Source of the DNA: CAYTRP01 sp964625145
GTDB lineage: Bacteria; Sumerlaeota; Sumerlaeia; SLMS01; JAHLLQ01
Direction: 5' to 3'
Assembly (NCBI GenBank): GCA_964625145.1
Contig: CAZVAQ010000018.1
Coordinates: 1-36,697 of the forward strand
DNA: 36,697 nucleotides
Part shown: in pieces, positions 26,501-34,038 of the stretch
Layout: every line of letters begins with the position of its first letter
How positions within the stretch are numbered: position 1 is the first letter of the stretch
Notes under the pieces: model-generated
What the model was told of the DNA's origin: nothing
What the model saw: only the letters and a program-made list of their open reading frames with translations
The model's database searches: none
Program-made: the position numbers and the translations under genes

Positions 26501-28008
26501 TTACTGAGTACGTGGCGAACGATGCTGCGGAGCTCGGCGTGGAGATGACCCGCGTTGAGTTTGTGACCGAGGCCAATGGCTCGATCAACTTTGCGGCCTA
26601 CGATGAGTTGGTGGACCGTGCGGCATCGCGCGGGATCGAGGTTTTGGGACTGATCGATTATTCCGCCGTGCCGGTGGCAATTTCCGCGGAGTGGGAGTCG
26701 CAGACGTTCCGCGATGCATTCGCGGCGCGATGCGCGGAATTGGTGAGCCATTTCCACAATCGCACGAATCCCATCAAGCATTGGGAGATTTGGAACGAGC
26801 AGGACCTGGACGTCAGCAACGTGGGCGGCCCGGATTGGCGCATCGAGCCGGTGTACTACGCCCGCCTGATCATCCAGGCGTTCGACACCATCAAGGCCAT
26901 CGACCCCACTGCCGTGGTGGTCTTTGGCGGCGTTTCGCCCAAGGGATTCGAGTACACGCAGAATTACCTGCGCGACGTGTATCAATCGCAACCGATCATC
27001 GACTATCGCACGGCCAACGGGCGCTATCCGTGGGATGTGATGGCCGTGCATCCCTATCCGGAGATATTCACGTCTCCCATCCCCGGCCTTGCGAACGTGA
27101 TGAACGAACGGGTCAAGGCGGTGATGAATGACTTCGGCGAGGAGGATACTCCCGTCTGGATCACCGAGCTGGGATGGAGCAGCTCGGCGGTGGGACAGAA
27201 TTCGCAAGCGATCCACATGACGGATGCGTTCCTGCTGCTGGACAAGTTGGTCGACTACGAGAACCCCGCCAAAGGTCCCTATGTGGATCGTTTCATCTGG
27301 TTCAACTACCAGGACTTCGGTCCGGTGGACAAGTGGGGCGTTGTGGATGAAAACTTCAACCGCAAGCCAACATTCCAAGCCTATATCGACCTTGGTCGCG
27401 CGGCGGCGACTGCGCCGCCCGGTACGAACCTGGCGTTCAACGGCAGTTTCGAGCAGGGCTTCACGGGCACCATTCCCTCCCCCGCCGTGGGGACAGGTTG
27501 GACAAGCTGGACTACAGATTGGTCGGGCGCGGTGACGTTTGCCCGCGAGGAAGATGAGCGCATCGACGGCCTTTACGCACAGTCATGGTCGTCGACCGCC
27601 CCCTTCAGTGGAGGGATATGGCAACGAGTCGAAGTCGTTCCCGGCGAAGGTTACGTCATCCGCGCATGGATGCGGCGAGTGGACTCCGCCCCGGATGCAT
27701 GGATGGAGTTCGGCCTTGACGCGACCGGCGGAACAGACCCGGAAGGCGCCAACGTGCAGTACACCAAGCTGGAAGGACATGGTGAGGATCTGTGGGTGCT
27801 GTACGAACAGGAAGTGATAGCAACCGGCAATCATGTCACCCTGTTCGCAAAGGGTGGTCACGCGACCGGAACCGGGGAAGCCAACCGGTTCTATGTCGAT
27901 GGCATCTTCCTCGGCAAGCCGGCGATCGTGCCACTGACGGAGACCGACACGTGGCGCATCTCGCGATTGTCACCGGTGTTGCGGAGCGGCGTTGCGGGCC
28001 TCCATTGA
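23506..28008 (+). CDS. Secreted multidomain glycoside hydrolase with two catalytic modules
   Basis: A 1500-residue exported protein: signal peptide (MKFSALAAGMFLLGTLM..., cut near residue 25). Module 1 (about 27-365) looks like a clan-A glycosidase barrel with acid/base in LIANETN (E126) and nucleophile candidate in YATESNG (E269). Next is an F5/8-type C (discoidin) domain (about 372-520), a PT linker (525-545), a second galactose-binding-like domain (547-755) and another PT linker (760-795). A CBM4/9-like domain (800-963) precedes a second clan-A barrel (about 978-1300) with EIWNEQD (E1098) and WITELGW (E1221), reminiscent of GH5/GH39. A second CBM4/9-like domain (1306-1472), homologous to the first, closes the protein. 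Translation starts at ATG 23506, AAAGG upstream. Linkers suggest extracellular action on plant or algal polysaccharide; substrate unknown. Confidence 0.85.
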   Translation: MKFSALAAGMFLLGTLMSSSIAISQETPHLIGIHDDDFPSVNEWISRGPGGTAWITATEALGHDPTNMSGKTYQAPAGSTIIARLNNGYNPDGTLPLKEHYADFAQRCANFVANSSGCDIWLIANETNLGVEWPRRNGVPEAITPEDYAEAFKLAYNAIKAVRPDHKVLVQSIAPWAGPYSFPGEVQPDNWVDYQWKMMRAITSGPDAVMPDGITLHINSRTYDVSSVSFGQRITAGGLPLEFSWGVHRDWIQWGIPRELWHLPLYATESNGRTYWSGIDWPEPGMPAYQTGWLQAVYTSVNDWNQAAAQFGMPIYRCVNMYRWCNCDGHTINAAPNKAQILADVEASAALGFTWPQYGGNALTIATPTGTKITEGIAATASSFNGTGFEPANAFDGSTSTRWESGGTAGQTFTHWLVADLGEMRPISGYVVRHASSGGLSADRNTLAFLIETSNTSPTGPWTTNTVVRTSEPGQNGPASTALKYDEPHLARYVRLFINGSGRVTGSQARARVQELEIYLEEGAPTPTPTPEPTATPEPTPTPPPPVGEIIVEGQTVALAGQLNPAPDNADDLQGVIATRLRGGFHPIVTNPADMEAAFTDGVGMAGIAGLLRDYPPDGFEQDHTDQPSWSGFWILDGGQPVNLDEVRIYSGNAGKDGRVWHNADLYVTTDPSPSANSTWQLVKEEIKPAIFGTPNPGTIEATGTRTYREGDAALWNSVTAMRLDLFSTAAFGVNNFANSTAQTMIAPIVFEVDAYTSEATPPTPTPTPTPEPTATPEPTPSGTPLPTPTPTPTPIPYSGVTNGNFETFSGSGTNIVADGWTTWKTAASGAIRWGRAVNNRYEGASSQYWDSPTGQRHDGGVYQVIDVTPGAHYRITAKMKRWLSGTATQIAFGYDLTGGTIGDAPTVQYTDLKAVRHNHWAEYEAVVTATGPQITLFARGGIAASGSPSYQTYLDYVRVEQYPTANLPTPTPVTNKLTRPGFKGISLPYYYPWTGNLLTEYVANDAAELGVEMTRVEFVTEANGSINFAAYDELVDRAASRGIEVLGLIDYSAVPVAISAEWESQTFRDAFAARCAELVSHFHNRTNPIKHWEIWNEQDLDVSNVGGPDWRIEPVYYARLIIQAFDTIKAIDPTAVVVFGGVSPKGFEYTQNYLRDVYQSQPIIDYRTANGRYPWDVMAVHPYPEIFTSPIPGLANVMNERVKAVMNDFGEEDTPVWITELGWSSSAVGQNSQAIHMTDAFLLLDKLVDYENPAKGPYVDRFIWFNYQDFGPVDKWGVVDENFNRKPTFQAYIDLGRAAATAPPGTNLAFNGSFEQGFTGTIPSPAVGTGWTSWTTDWSGAVTFAREEDERIDGLYAQSWSSTAPFSGGIWQRVEVVPGEGYVIRAWMRRVDSAPDAWMEFGLDATGGTDPEGANVQYTKLEGHGEDLWVLYEQEVIATGNHVTLFAKGGHATGTGEANRFYVDGIFLGKPAIVPLTETDTWRISRLSPVLRSGVAGLH

Positions 28009-28017
28009 GGAGGCCCG
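27995..28017. terminator. Perfect hairpin spanning the stop codon, between convergent genes
   Basis: CGGGCCTCC and GGAGGCCCG form a perfect 9-base stem around a 5-base loop that includes the TGA stop of the large hydrolase. It lies between two convergent genes separated by 19 bases, where it could end transcription from either side. No T-tract follows on either strand, so strength is doubtful. Confidence 0.5.
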
Positions 28018-28027
28018 TCGAGCCATA

Positions 28028-29014
28028 TCACGGCTGCTCTGCAGGCTGATCGTATTCGGCCACCCGCTGGCGGATGGCATCGAGTGATTCCGGTGTGGTA
28101 ATAATGGCCAGCTTGTTTTCCGCCATCCCGAAGTTACCGGGGAAAGTGCGCCAGAGTTCCAATATGATGGCACGGGGCGGCTGGTGCTTCAGCTCGATCA
28201 CCTCGTGGGTGAATCGTGAGCCCTCCGGTGCCGGCCTGCGGTCGAGGTTGCGCACGAGCGAGCGGAATTCGCGGACGGCTTCGACCTTGCCTGTGTAGAG
28301 AAATCCGTTCTTCTCATCGTTTACGGTGAAGTCGCCCTCTCCGGGATCAAAGCCAAGTTGGCGCGCCATCTTCATGAACGCTTCGGGATCCGAATGCCGC
28401 AGGGGGATTGCAAAGTCTTCCACCTCGGTCACGGGCTGGAGCGGTTGCAGGTTTGCGAGGACATAGGAGTCCACAAATCGGTCATAGATCGGTACCACGT
28501 CCGCCGCCTTGCTGATCTCCTTCAGCGCGGCGGGAAATGGCTGCTCCTGAATATCTACCGTGATAAGGCGCTTCTCCGTGCCGGGTTGCACCTCGAACCG
28601 TGTCACTGCCTTCTCAGCCAGGAGAACGAGAACCTGGGACATTGGCATCTCCTCCACGGAGAGACTGATGATCGTTTCCAACGTCTCGGGCCGGCCGGCA
28701 ATCTCATACTCGGGCCAGAACTTCTCGGGGTCCTGACGTGCCTGCGTGGGGCGGATTTTCACAAGCCGGACGATGGAGTCGTGCACGGCTTCGCGCTCGT
28801 CAAAGCGTGACACAAGGGGCCGTTTTGTATCCGGAACTTCGTTCGGCCGGACTGGGCCAAAGGTGGTGGAGGACTGGGTATTCGTCTCGCTGGTGGGTGC
28901 TGACGCCTTCTCAATGGCGGGAGTGGACGATGCCTCCTCGTCGGCATGGGCAGAAACTTGAAGGCCACAAGCCATGGCCAACAGGAGGGAGATGGCAAAC
29001 TGGCGGGTGGACAT
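28028..29014 (-). CDS. Exported secretin N-domain protein lacking the secretin barrel
   Basis: A 328-residue protein with a signal peptide (MSTRQFAISLLLAMACGLQVSAHA). After a Ser/Thr-rich stretch, LETIISLSVEEMPMSQVLVLLAEKA ... PFPAALKEISKAADVVPI resembles the STN/N0 fold found at the periplasmic end of secretins and TonB receptors. Two secretin_N/N1-like repeats follow: EVEDFAIPLRHSDPEAFMKMARQL ... VREFRSLVRNLDRRP and HEVIELKHQPPRAIILELWRTFPGN ... LDAIRQRVAEYDQ. The chain ends there, with no beta-barrel region. AGGAGG six bases before ATG 29014 is the strongest ribosome-binding site in the window. It follows ksgA after 40 bases. It may be an accessory periplasmic ring or scaffold protein; the system it serves is not shown. 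Confidence 0.72.
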   Translation of the reverse strand: MSTRQFAISLLLAMACGLQVSAHADEEASSTPAIEKASAPTSETNTQSSTTFGPVRPNEVPDTKRPLVSRFDEREAVHDSIVRLVKIRPTQARQDPEKFWPEYEIAGRPETLETIISLSVEEMPMSQVLVLLAEKAVTRFEVQPGTEKRLITVDIQEQPFPAALKEISKAADVVPIYDRFVDSYVLANLQPLQPVTEVEDFAIPLRHSDPEAFMKMARQLGFDPGEGDFTVNDEKNGFLYTGKVEAVREFRSLVRNLDRRPAPEGSRFTHEVIELKHQPPRAIILELWRTFPGNFGMAENKLAIITTPESLDAIRQRVAEYDQPAEQP

Positions 29015-29054
29015 GTCTTGCCTCCTGAAGAGTCGAATTCTGGCGGACATCCAG

Positions 29055-29936
29055 TCAACTGACGGTCGGCTGGGCAAGTTGAGATATCGCGGCTTCAAGG
29101 CTGAGCAGGTCGTCCAGCGTCAACGTTTCGGGCCGACGCTTGGGATCGATGCCGCAGGTATTGAGTGCCTCCTCCGCACGTTCACGGGAAAGGCCGATGC
29201 CCCCGAGCGCGATTGCATTGGCCAGCGTGCGACGCCGGTGCTGGAACACGCCGGAGATGACGCGGTGCAGACGGATGCGGTGCTGAGCGTCCGCGATGTA
29301 CGGCTTTGCCAGTGGCTCCAGTACGACGACAGCGGATTGCACCTTGGGCGGGGGAATGAACTCACCAGGGGGAATGTGCATAACGATGCGGGAATTATAT
29401 TCCAACGCGACCTTGTAGGTGAGCGCGCCGGAGTTGCGCGTCGCGGTGCCGGCGACGAGGCGCTCGGCCACCTCCAACTGCACCATGAGCACAATGCGCT
29501 TCCACAATTCGGGGCGGCCAATCAGGGCGAACAGGATCGGCGCGGTGATGGCATAGGGCAGGTTGCCCGTGGCGACGCGCGGACCGCGCCAATCCTGATC
29601 GATCAGATCATCGATGGGCAGCTTCAGGAAGTCGCCATAGCGCAGGTCGAGATTGGGGAAGGCACCACAAAGCGCAGAGTGCCAATCCGCGAACGTCAAG
29701 TCTGCTTCAACGGCGACGACGCGACCGGCGCGGCGCGCCAGCTCCGTGGTGAGATTGCCCAGGCCTGCGCCGATTTCCAGCACTTCGGTCTGTGCGTCCA
29801 GTTCGCAAAGCTCGGCGATGGCTGCGGAGGTTTGTTGATGACGGAGGAAGTGTTGGCTGCGGCCCTTGACGGGGCGAATGCCCAGCTCGCGCAGGAGCTG
29901 GCCCATGGGGGGAAACTGAAACTCCGTGTTGCTCAT
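29055..29936 (-). CDS. rsmA: 16S rRNA dimethyladenosine transferase KsgA/RsmA
   Basis: Methylates the two adjacent adenosines near the 3' end of 16S rRNA during small-subunit maturation, using SAM. It is 293 residues long. RSQHFLRHQ begins the SAM-binding region. Motif I EIGAGLGNLT is at 54-63, an acidic motif is in VAVEADL, and YGDFLKL follows. The catalytic motif IV is NLPY (125-128). The C-terminal domain has PPPKVQSAVVVLEP and a helical RNA-binding tail with LSRERAEEALNTCGIDPKRRPETL. The ATG overlaps the pdxA stop as ATGA, so translation is probably coupled, the same pdxA-ksgA order seen in many bacteria. Confidence 0.96.
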   Translation of the reverse strand: MSNTEFQFPPMGQLLRELGIRPVKGRSQHFLRHQQTSAAIAELCELDAQTEVLEIGAGLGNLTTELARRAGRVVAVEADLTFADWHSALCGAFPNLDLRYGDFLKLPIDDLIDQDWRGPRVATGNLPYAITAPILFALIGRPELWKRIVLMVQLEVAERLVAGTATRNSGALTYKVALEYNSRIVMHIPPGEFIPPPKVQSAVVVLEPLAKPYIADAQHRIRLHRVISGVFQHRRRTLANAIALGGIGLSRERAEEALNTCGIDPKRRPETLTLDDLLSLEAAISQLAQPTVS

Positions 29937-31012
29937 CGAACACCCCGCGCGGCGCGCCTGCGGCGGACGATGTCTTCAGCCTGGCGCAGGGCCGATTCCA
30001 TGCTCGCGTGGCTGGCAATACCGCGCCCCGCGATGCCGAACGCAGTGCCATGATCCGGCGAGGTTCGCACGATGGGCAGGCCGAGGGTGATGTTGACGGC
30101 GGATTCGAAGGCCAGCGTCTTCACGGGAATCAGTCCTTGATCATGGTACATGGCCAATATGCCGTCGGCGCGGGAATCGAGCATGTTGACAAAGACCGTA
30201 TCGGCAGGGAGCGGGCCTTCCATCGTCCAGCCGCGGGCCCGCATTTCCTCGACGGCGGGAGCAATGATCTCGATCTCCTCGCGGCCAAACAATCCATTCT
30301 CACCAGCGTGGGGATTCAGGCCGCACACAGTGATGCGCGGGTCTTCAATTCCGAGCAGGAGCAGATGCTCTCGCAGGTGCGTGGCCTTGCGGATGACGAG
30401 TTCCTTCGTGAGCAGGTCCGGAACCTGGCTCAGCGCGACGTGAATCGTGACCAGCGCAACGCGGAGTCCACCACCGGCGAGCAGCATGGTGCTGTCCTTC
30501 GAGCCAGTCAGCTCGCACAGGATCTCCGTGTGGCCGGGATGTTGGCTGCCGCCGGCCGCCAGGCCGTCCTTGCTGACGGGTGCCGTGACGATGGCGTCGA
30601 TGCGATCATTCAGGGCCGCTTCCACGGCGCTGCCAATGGCCCCGAGGGCGACGACACCGTGCCGGGGTCCCGTGGCGCCAATCTCAGGGGGCGAGCCGCT
30701 ACCCGGATCTGGAGTATCGATGATGGGAAGAGCATCGAGCAGGTCCCGATAGAATGCCGCATCCCGGGGATGGGATTGGGCCAGCAGGTCGACATGATAT
30801 TGCCAGAGCCTGCGGGGGCCGATCAGGGTGTACTGCACATCCAGGGTGTCGCGCTCGGGGATGGGCGTATGGTGGGTGGCCGCTGCGGATGCGATGGCTT
30901 TCAGGGCGACCTCCGGACCGATGCCGCCGGGATCGCCGATGGTGACGCCCAGGCGAACCAGGGAGGGGCCGAGGTACTTGGAATCGGTGGGGTCGGGTTT
31001 GGGGGGAGTCAT
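29933..31012 (-). CDS. pdxA: 4-hydroxythreonine-4-phosphate dehydrogenase PdxA
   Basis: NAD-dependent, divalent-metal enzyme of pyridoxal phosphate biosynthesis (DXP-dependent route). It is 359 residues long, slightly above the usual 330. VTIGDPGGIGPEVALKA starts the domain. Metal ligands lie in GSQHPGHTEIL and AMYHDQGLIPVKTLAFESAVNITLGLPIVRTSPDHGTAF. After this the common AFDIAGKG reads AFGIAGRG. ATG 31012 is selected, because the longer open frame adds 60 residues that lack family resemblance and run into the divergent accA interval; no strong ribosome-binding site is visible. It overlaps ksgA as ATGA. Confidence 0.94.
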   Translation of the reverse strand: MTPPKPDPTDSKYLGPSLVRLGVTIGDPGGIGPEVALKAIASAAATHHTPIPERDTLDVQYTLIGPRRLWQYHVDLLAQSHPRDAAFYRDLLDALPIIDTPDPGSGSPPEIGATGPRHGVVALGAIGSAVEAALNDRIDAIVTAPVSKDGLAAGGSQHPGHTEILCELTGSKDSTMLLAGGGLRVALVTIHVALSQVPDLLTKELVIRKATHLREHLLLLGIEDPRITVCGLNPHAGENGLFGREEIEIIAPAVEEMRARGWTMEGPLPADTVFVNMLDSRADGILAMYHDQGLIPVKTLAFESAVNITLGLPIVRTSPDHGTAFGIAGRGIASHASMESALRQAEDIVRRRRAARGVR

Positions 31013-31123
31013 GGAGGCGGGTGCCCGGGCAGGAAGTCTCGGGTAGGTGGTTGGGCTTGGGACGGAGTCGAGGCGAGGAAAATCCCACGGTTGGGGGCTT
31101 GGCGAGGCGAAGCGCAGCCCACA

Positions 31124-31146
31124 AAAGAGCTTGGCCCGAGCTCTTT
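31124..31146. promoter_or_regulatory. Perfect inverted repeat between pdxA and accA
   Basis: AAAGAGCT and AGCTCTTT are perfect 8-base arms around a 7-base centre, about 45 bases before the accA ATG (31191) and 112 bases before the pdxA ATG. The symmetry fits a dimeric repressor site or a leader hairpin. The remaining 178-base divergent interval shows no clear promoter to my eye. Confidence 0.5.
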
Positions 31147-31190
31147 CAGAGGGATAACTGCCCCCAAGAATGACAAGGCGGTCGGCATCC

Positions 31191-32159
31191 ATGGCGTTTG
31201 ACTTTGAAAAACCAATCGAGGAAGCGGAGTCGGCGCTTGCCGCGGCGGAGAAGGCGCTTGAGCAGGGGGAGGAAGGTGCGGAGCAGCGCGTGACGGAGGC
31301 CCGGAACCGGCTGGACGAGGTGCGCCGGGAGGTTTACGCCAACCTCAGCGCCTGGGAGCGCGTCCTCTTTGCCCGCCACAAGGACCGGCCGCGGGCGCTG
31401 GATTACATCAACGCCATGACGACCGAGTTCATGGAGCTGCACGGCGATCGGGCGTTCGGCGATGACAAGGCCGTGGTGACCGGGTTCGCGCGTTTCGGCG
31501 GCGAGCCGGTCGTCGTGATCGGCCAGCAGAAGGGGAAGGACACCAAGGAAAACGTCCGTCGCAATTTCGGCATGATGCACCCGGAAGGCTACCGCAAGGC
31601 TCTGCGAGTGATGCGGTTGGCGGACAAGTACGGCATGCCGATCCTGATCTTTGTGGACACACCGGGAGCTTTCCCCGGCCTTGGCGCTGAGGAGCGCGGC
31701 CAGGCCGAAGCCATCGCCCGCAACATCCAGGAGATGGCCGGCCTGAAGGTGCCGATCGTGATGATCGTCATCGGCGAAGGCGCCAGCGGCGGCGCACTGG
31801 GGGTCGGCATTGCCGACCGGGTCCTGATGATGGAAAACGCCTGGTATTGCGTGATCTCGCCGGAGGGTTGCGCGGCGATCCTGTGGAAGGATGGTTCCCA
31901 CGCGCCCAAGGCGGCCGAGGCGCTGCGGCTGACGGCGGCGGATCTGTTGAGCCTTGGGGTGATCGATGAGATCGTGCCGGAACCCCTCGGCGGTGCCCAT
32001 CGGCATCCGGAGGAGACGATCGCCAATGCCGCGGAATCCATGGAGCGGCATTTGATGGAACTGAAGGCTCTGAAGACCGACGAGATGTTGGATCGTCGAT
32101 TCGAGAAATTCCGCCGCATGGGCAGCTTTGCCCTGCAGACTGAAGCCGTCGAAGGCTGA
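31191..32159 (+). CDS. accA: Acetyl-CoA carboxylase carboxyltransferase subunit alpha
   Basis: Half of the carboxyltransferase that moves CO2 from biotin to acetyl-CoA, making malonyl-CoA for fatty acid synthesis. It is 322 residues long, the normal size. FDFEKPIEE begins the family-typical N-terminal helix. HGDRAFGDDKAVVTGFARFGG, GQQKGKDTKENVRRNFGMMHPEGYRKALR and FVDTPGAFPGLGAEERGQAEAIARN are the standard motifs. IGEGASGGALGVGIAD carries the oxyanion-hole glycines. ATG 31191 is chosen because of alignment to the family; an in-frame ATG seven codons earlier (31170) is possible. The beta subunit gene accD and biotin genes are not in the window. A dead dihydroorotase homologue follows 27 bases later. 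Confidence 0.96.
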   Translation: MAFDFEKPIEEAESALAAAEKALEQGEEGAEQRVTEARNRLDEVRREVYANLSAWERVLFARHKDRPRALDYINAMTTEFMELHGDRAFGDDKAVVTGFARFGGEPVVVIGQQKGKDTKENVRRNFGMMHPEGYRKALRVMRLADKYGMPILIFVDTPGAFPGLGAEERGQAEAIARNIQEMAGLKVPIVMIVIGEGASGGALGVGIADRVLMMENAWYCVISPEGCAAILWKDGSHAPKAAEALRLTAADLLSLGVIDEIVPEPLGGAHRHPEETIANAAESMERHLMELKALKTDEMLDRRFEKFRRMGSFALQTEAVEG

Positions 32160-32186
32160 ATGACCACCTAACCCGAAAGGCGCGTC

Positions 32187-33548
32187 ATGGATATCGTCTT
32201 CAAGGGCGCAACCATTGTCAGTGACGGGACGGAGGTTCTGGCGGACTTGGCCGTTAAGAACGGCCGCATCGCCGCCATTGGCGAATTGGATGGGATCGAA
32301 GCGGCGGAGACGGTCGATGCGCACGGCCGCACGCTGCTGCCGGGATTGGTGGACATCGGCGTGTCCACAAGCCGCGAGAATGACTGCTGGCCCGAGAGCC
32401 CGCAGCCCATGGAGTCGCTGACGTGCGATGCCCTCCAGGGTGGTGTGACCACGATCGTGATGCCGGTAAGCTTCGCGACGGATCGGCCGTTGGCGGATGA
32501 GTTGGCCGAGTTGCGCGAAGTGCACGCGGCCACGGCACGGACGGACTTTTCCTACCATTACCTGTTGTCGGATTGGTCGGAGGCGCGACGCGGAAGCCTG
32601 CGCCAGGCGACCGCTGCAGGCGTGCCGAGTGTGTGGATTGCCAACGAGGGGATGAGCTCGGGGTTTCCCGGCAATCTGTTGCTGACGGTGGCGATGCGCG
32701 AAATGCCGCGCGATTCCTTGGTCATCACACGGCCGAGCGATCCGGTGTTGGAGAGCTTCTTCCGCCGTGACCTGGCCGTCGCGGGAATGAAGGGCGCCAA
32801 GCATTACGAAGCAATCCTGCCCGCGCATGTGGAAGCCGGCGCGATCCAACGGTTGGGAATGCTGATGGAAGGCGCGCAGGCCACCGTGCTGCTGATGGGC
32901 GTGAGTTGCCGGCGGGCACTGCGGTCATTGCAGATGTTGCGCGAGAATGCGGTTCCGCTGCACGCGGCGGTCAGCATCGCGCATTTGGCACTTGGAACGG
33001 GATGCCTGGATGCGCAGCCTGCAGGCGTGCTGCCCCTGACTTGGCCGCCTTTGCGCGGCGAGGAAGAGCAGCGCTCGCTCTGGAACGCGCTGGAGGATGG
33101 CTTGTTGGGTGTGGTGACTTCCGGCCATCATCCCTGCACGCAGGAGGAAGTGACTGCGGCGCAGGGCAATGCCGTGGAAGCGCCGGGCGGAGCGGCAGGA
33201 TTGGGGCATTTGCTGCCGTTGTTGTTGGGCGAGGGTGTCTCAAAGTTCCTGTTGAGCTTGGAGACGCTAAGCGTGGTCGCCGCCGCGGATCCGGCAAAGA
33301 TGGCCGGCTTGTATCCGCGCAAGGGTTGCCTGCAAATCGGCAGCGACGCGGACATTGTTGTGTGCAATACGGCCGAGGAAACCACGCTGGCGCGTGCAGG
33401 AAACGGTATCGATTACCACGATCCCTACGCAGGCCGCGAATGCGTCGGCCGCATCGAGGCGGTTTACCTCGGCGGCAAGTTGGCAACTGGCGAAGACGAT
33501 GCCACCCCGCAAGGACGCTACCTGGAGCGGCGTGTGTCCTTGGCGTGA
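32187..33548 (+). CDS. Catalytically degenerate dihydroorotase-like protein
   Basis: A 453-residue member of the amidohydrolase (dihydroorotase/dihydropyrimidinase) family: FKGATIVSDGTEVLADLAVKNGRIAAIG, LLPGLVDIG, PPLRG, TSGHHPCTQEE and a C-terminal GSDADIVV with a YLGGKL strand follow the family layout. Residues that bind metal in active enzymes are replaced: the DVHVH pair is DIGVS (G58, S60), the HAED region is TRPSD, HVS is GVS, and the catalytic aspartate of SDHAPHT is G313. The carboxylated lysine is also not evident. It should therefore lack hydrolase activity. Known relatives with this loss (PyrC' type) support aspartate transcarbamoylase, but pyrB is not here. It follows accA by 27 bases, a good site GAAAGG upstream, suggesting an operon. 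Role is otherwise unknown. Confidence 0.85.
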   Translation: MDIVFKGATIVSDGTEVLADLAVKNGRIAAIGELDGIEAAETVDAHGRTLLPGLVDIGVSTSRENDCWPESPQPMESLTCDALQGGVTTIVMPVSFATDRPLADELAELREVHAATARTDFSYHYLLSDWSEARRGSLRQATAAGVPSVWIANEGMSSGFPGNLLLTVAMREMPRDSLVITRPSDPVLESFFRRDLAVAGMKGAKHYEAILPAHVEAGAIQRLGMLMEGAQATVLLMGVSCRRALRSLQMLRENAVPLHAAVSIAHLALGTGCLDAQPAGVLPLTWPPLRGEEEQRSLWNALEDGLLGVVTSGHHPCTQEEVTAAQGNAVEAPGGAAGLGHLLPLLLGEGVSKFLLSLETLSVVAAADPAKMAGLYPRKGCLQIGSDADIVVCNTAEETTLARAGNGIDYHDPYAGRECVGRIEAVYLGGKLATGEDDATPQGRYLERRVSLA

Positions 33549-33621
33549 ACTGGGAAGCTGTGAACCTTGACTTGTTGAAGGAATGCTCTGGTATCTCGAA
33601 TGCAACACTACCAGACTTTCC

Positions 33622-34038
33622 CTAACCCCCATACAACATGTCGCGGAAACGTGGGGTGGGGGTGTGTTGCGTGCAATAGATCTCGTCGTCGGCGTAGTAG
33701 CATTTCCCCTCGCCAGGGCAGGTGCGTCTTGAGGCGAAGATCTGCTGCAAGCGCGCGGGATCGACGCCGCGGCGCGGGTTGAGGTCGTTCGTGATGATTT
33801 CTGTCGCGAGAGTCTTGCGGTTGATCTCGCAAACTGAATTGCGCGTTTGCTCCATGCGTTGGAACGGGCTCACGCCGGGCGGAAGTCCAAACATGCCACC
33901 GCCGCCGCGCATGTACATGACGACCAGCAATCCCATGAGCAACACCCCGAGCAGCACGGCCAGAATGGCGCTGCCGCGCCGGCACATCAGAGTCGGACGG
34001 CGCGACAACAACCGGGGAAAGGAAGCAGAAGCTTTCAT
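33622..34038 (-). CDS. Small single-pass membrane protein with cysteine-rich tail
   Basis: A 138-residue protein I do not recognise. A basic N-terminus (RRPTLMCRRG) leads into one hydrophobic helix at about 22-43 (SAILAVLLGVLLMGLLVVMYM), then a glycine-rich turn and a predicted external domain of about 90 residues with cysteines at 70, 107, 113 and 122 (CPGEGKCYYADDEIYC). Four cysteines could form disulfides outside or bind metal. The ATG overlaps the preceding stop as ATGA, so it is translated by coupling; an internal ATG at 33987 could give a shorter form. It is the third gene of the pseudokinase operon and may be its small membrane partner. The helix resembles a class III pilin-like signal only faintly. 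Confidence 0.7.
   Translation of the reverse strand: MKASASFPRLLSRRPTLMCRRGSAILAVLLGVLLMGLLVVMYMRGGGGMFGLPPGVSPFQRMEQTRNSVCEINRKTLATEIITNDLNPRRGVDPARLQQIFASRRTCPGEGKCYYADDEIYCTQHTPTPRFRDMLYGG

Noticed and set aside
31146..32849. Antisense open frame of 567 codons opposite accA and the dihydroorotase-like gene
   Set aside because: Spans two well-supported genes, is low in recognisable motifs, and is a GC-driven shadow.
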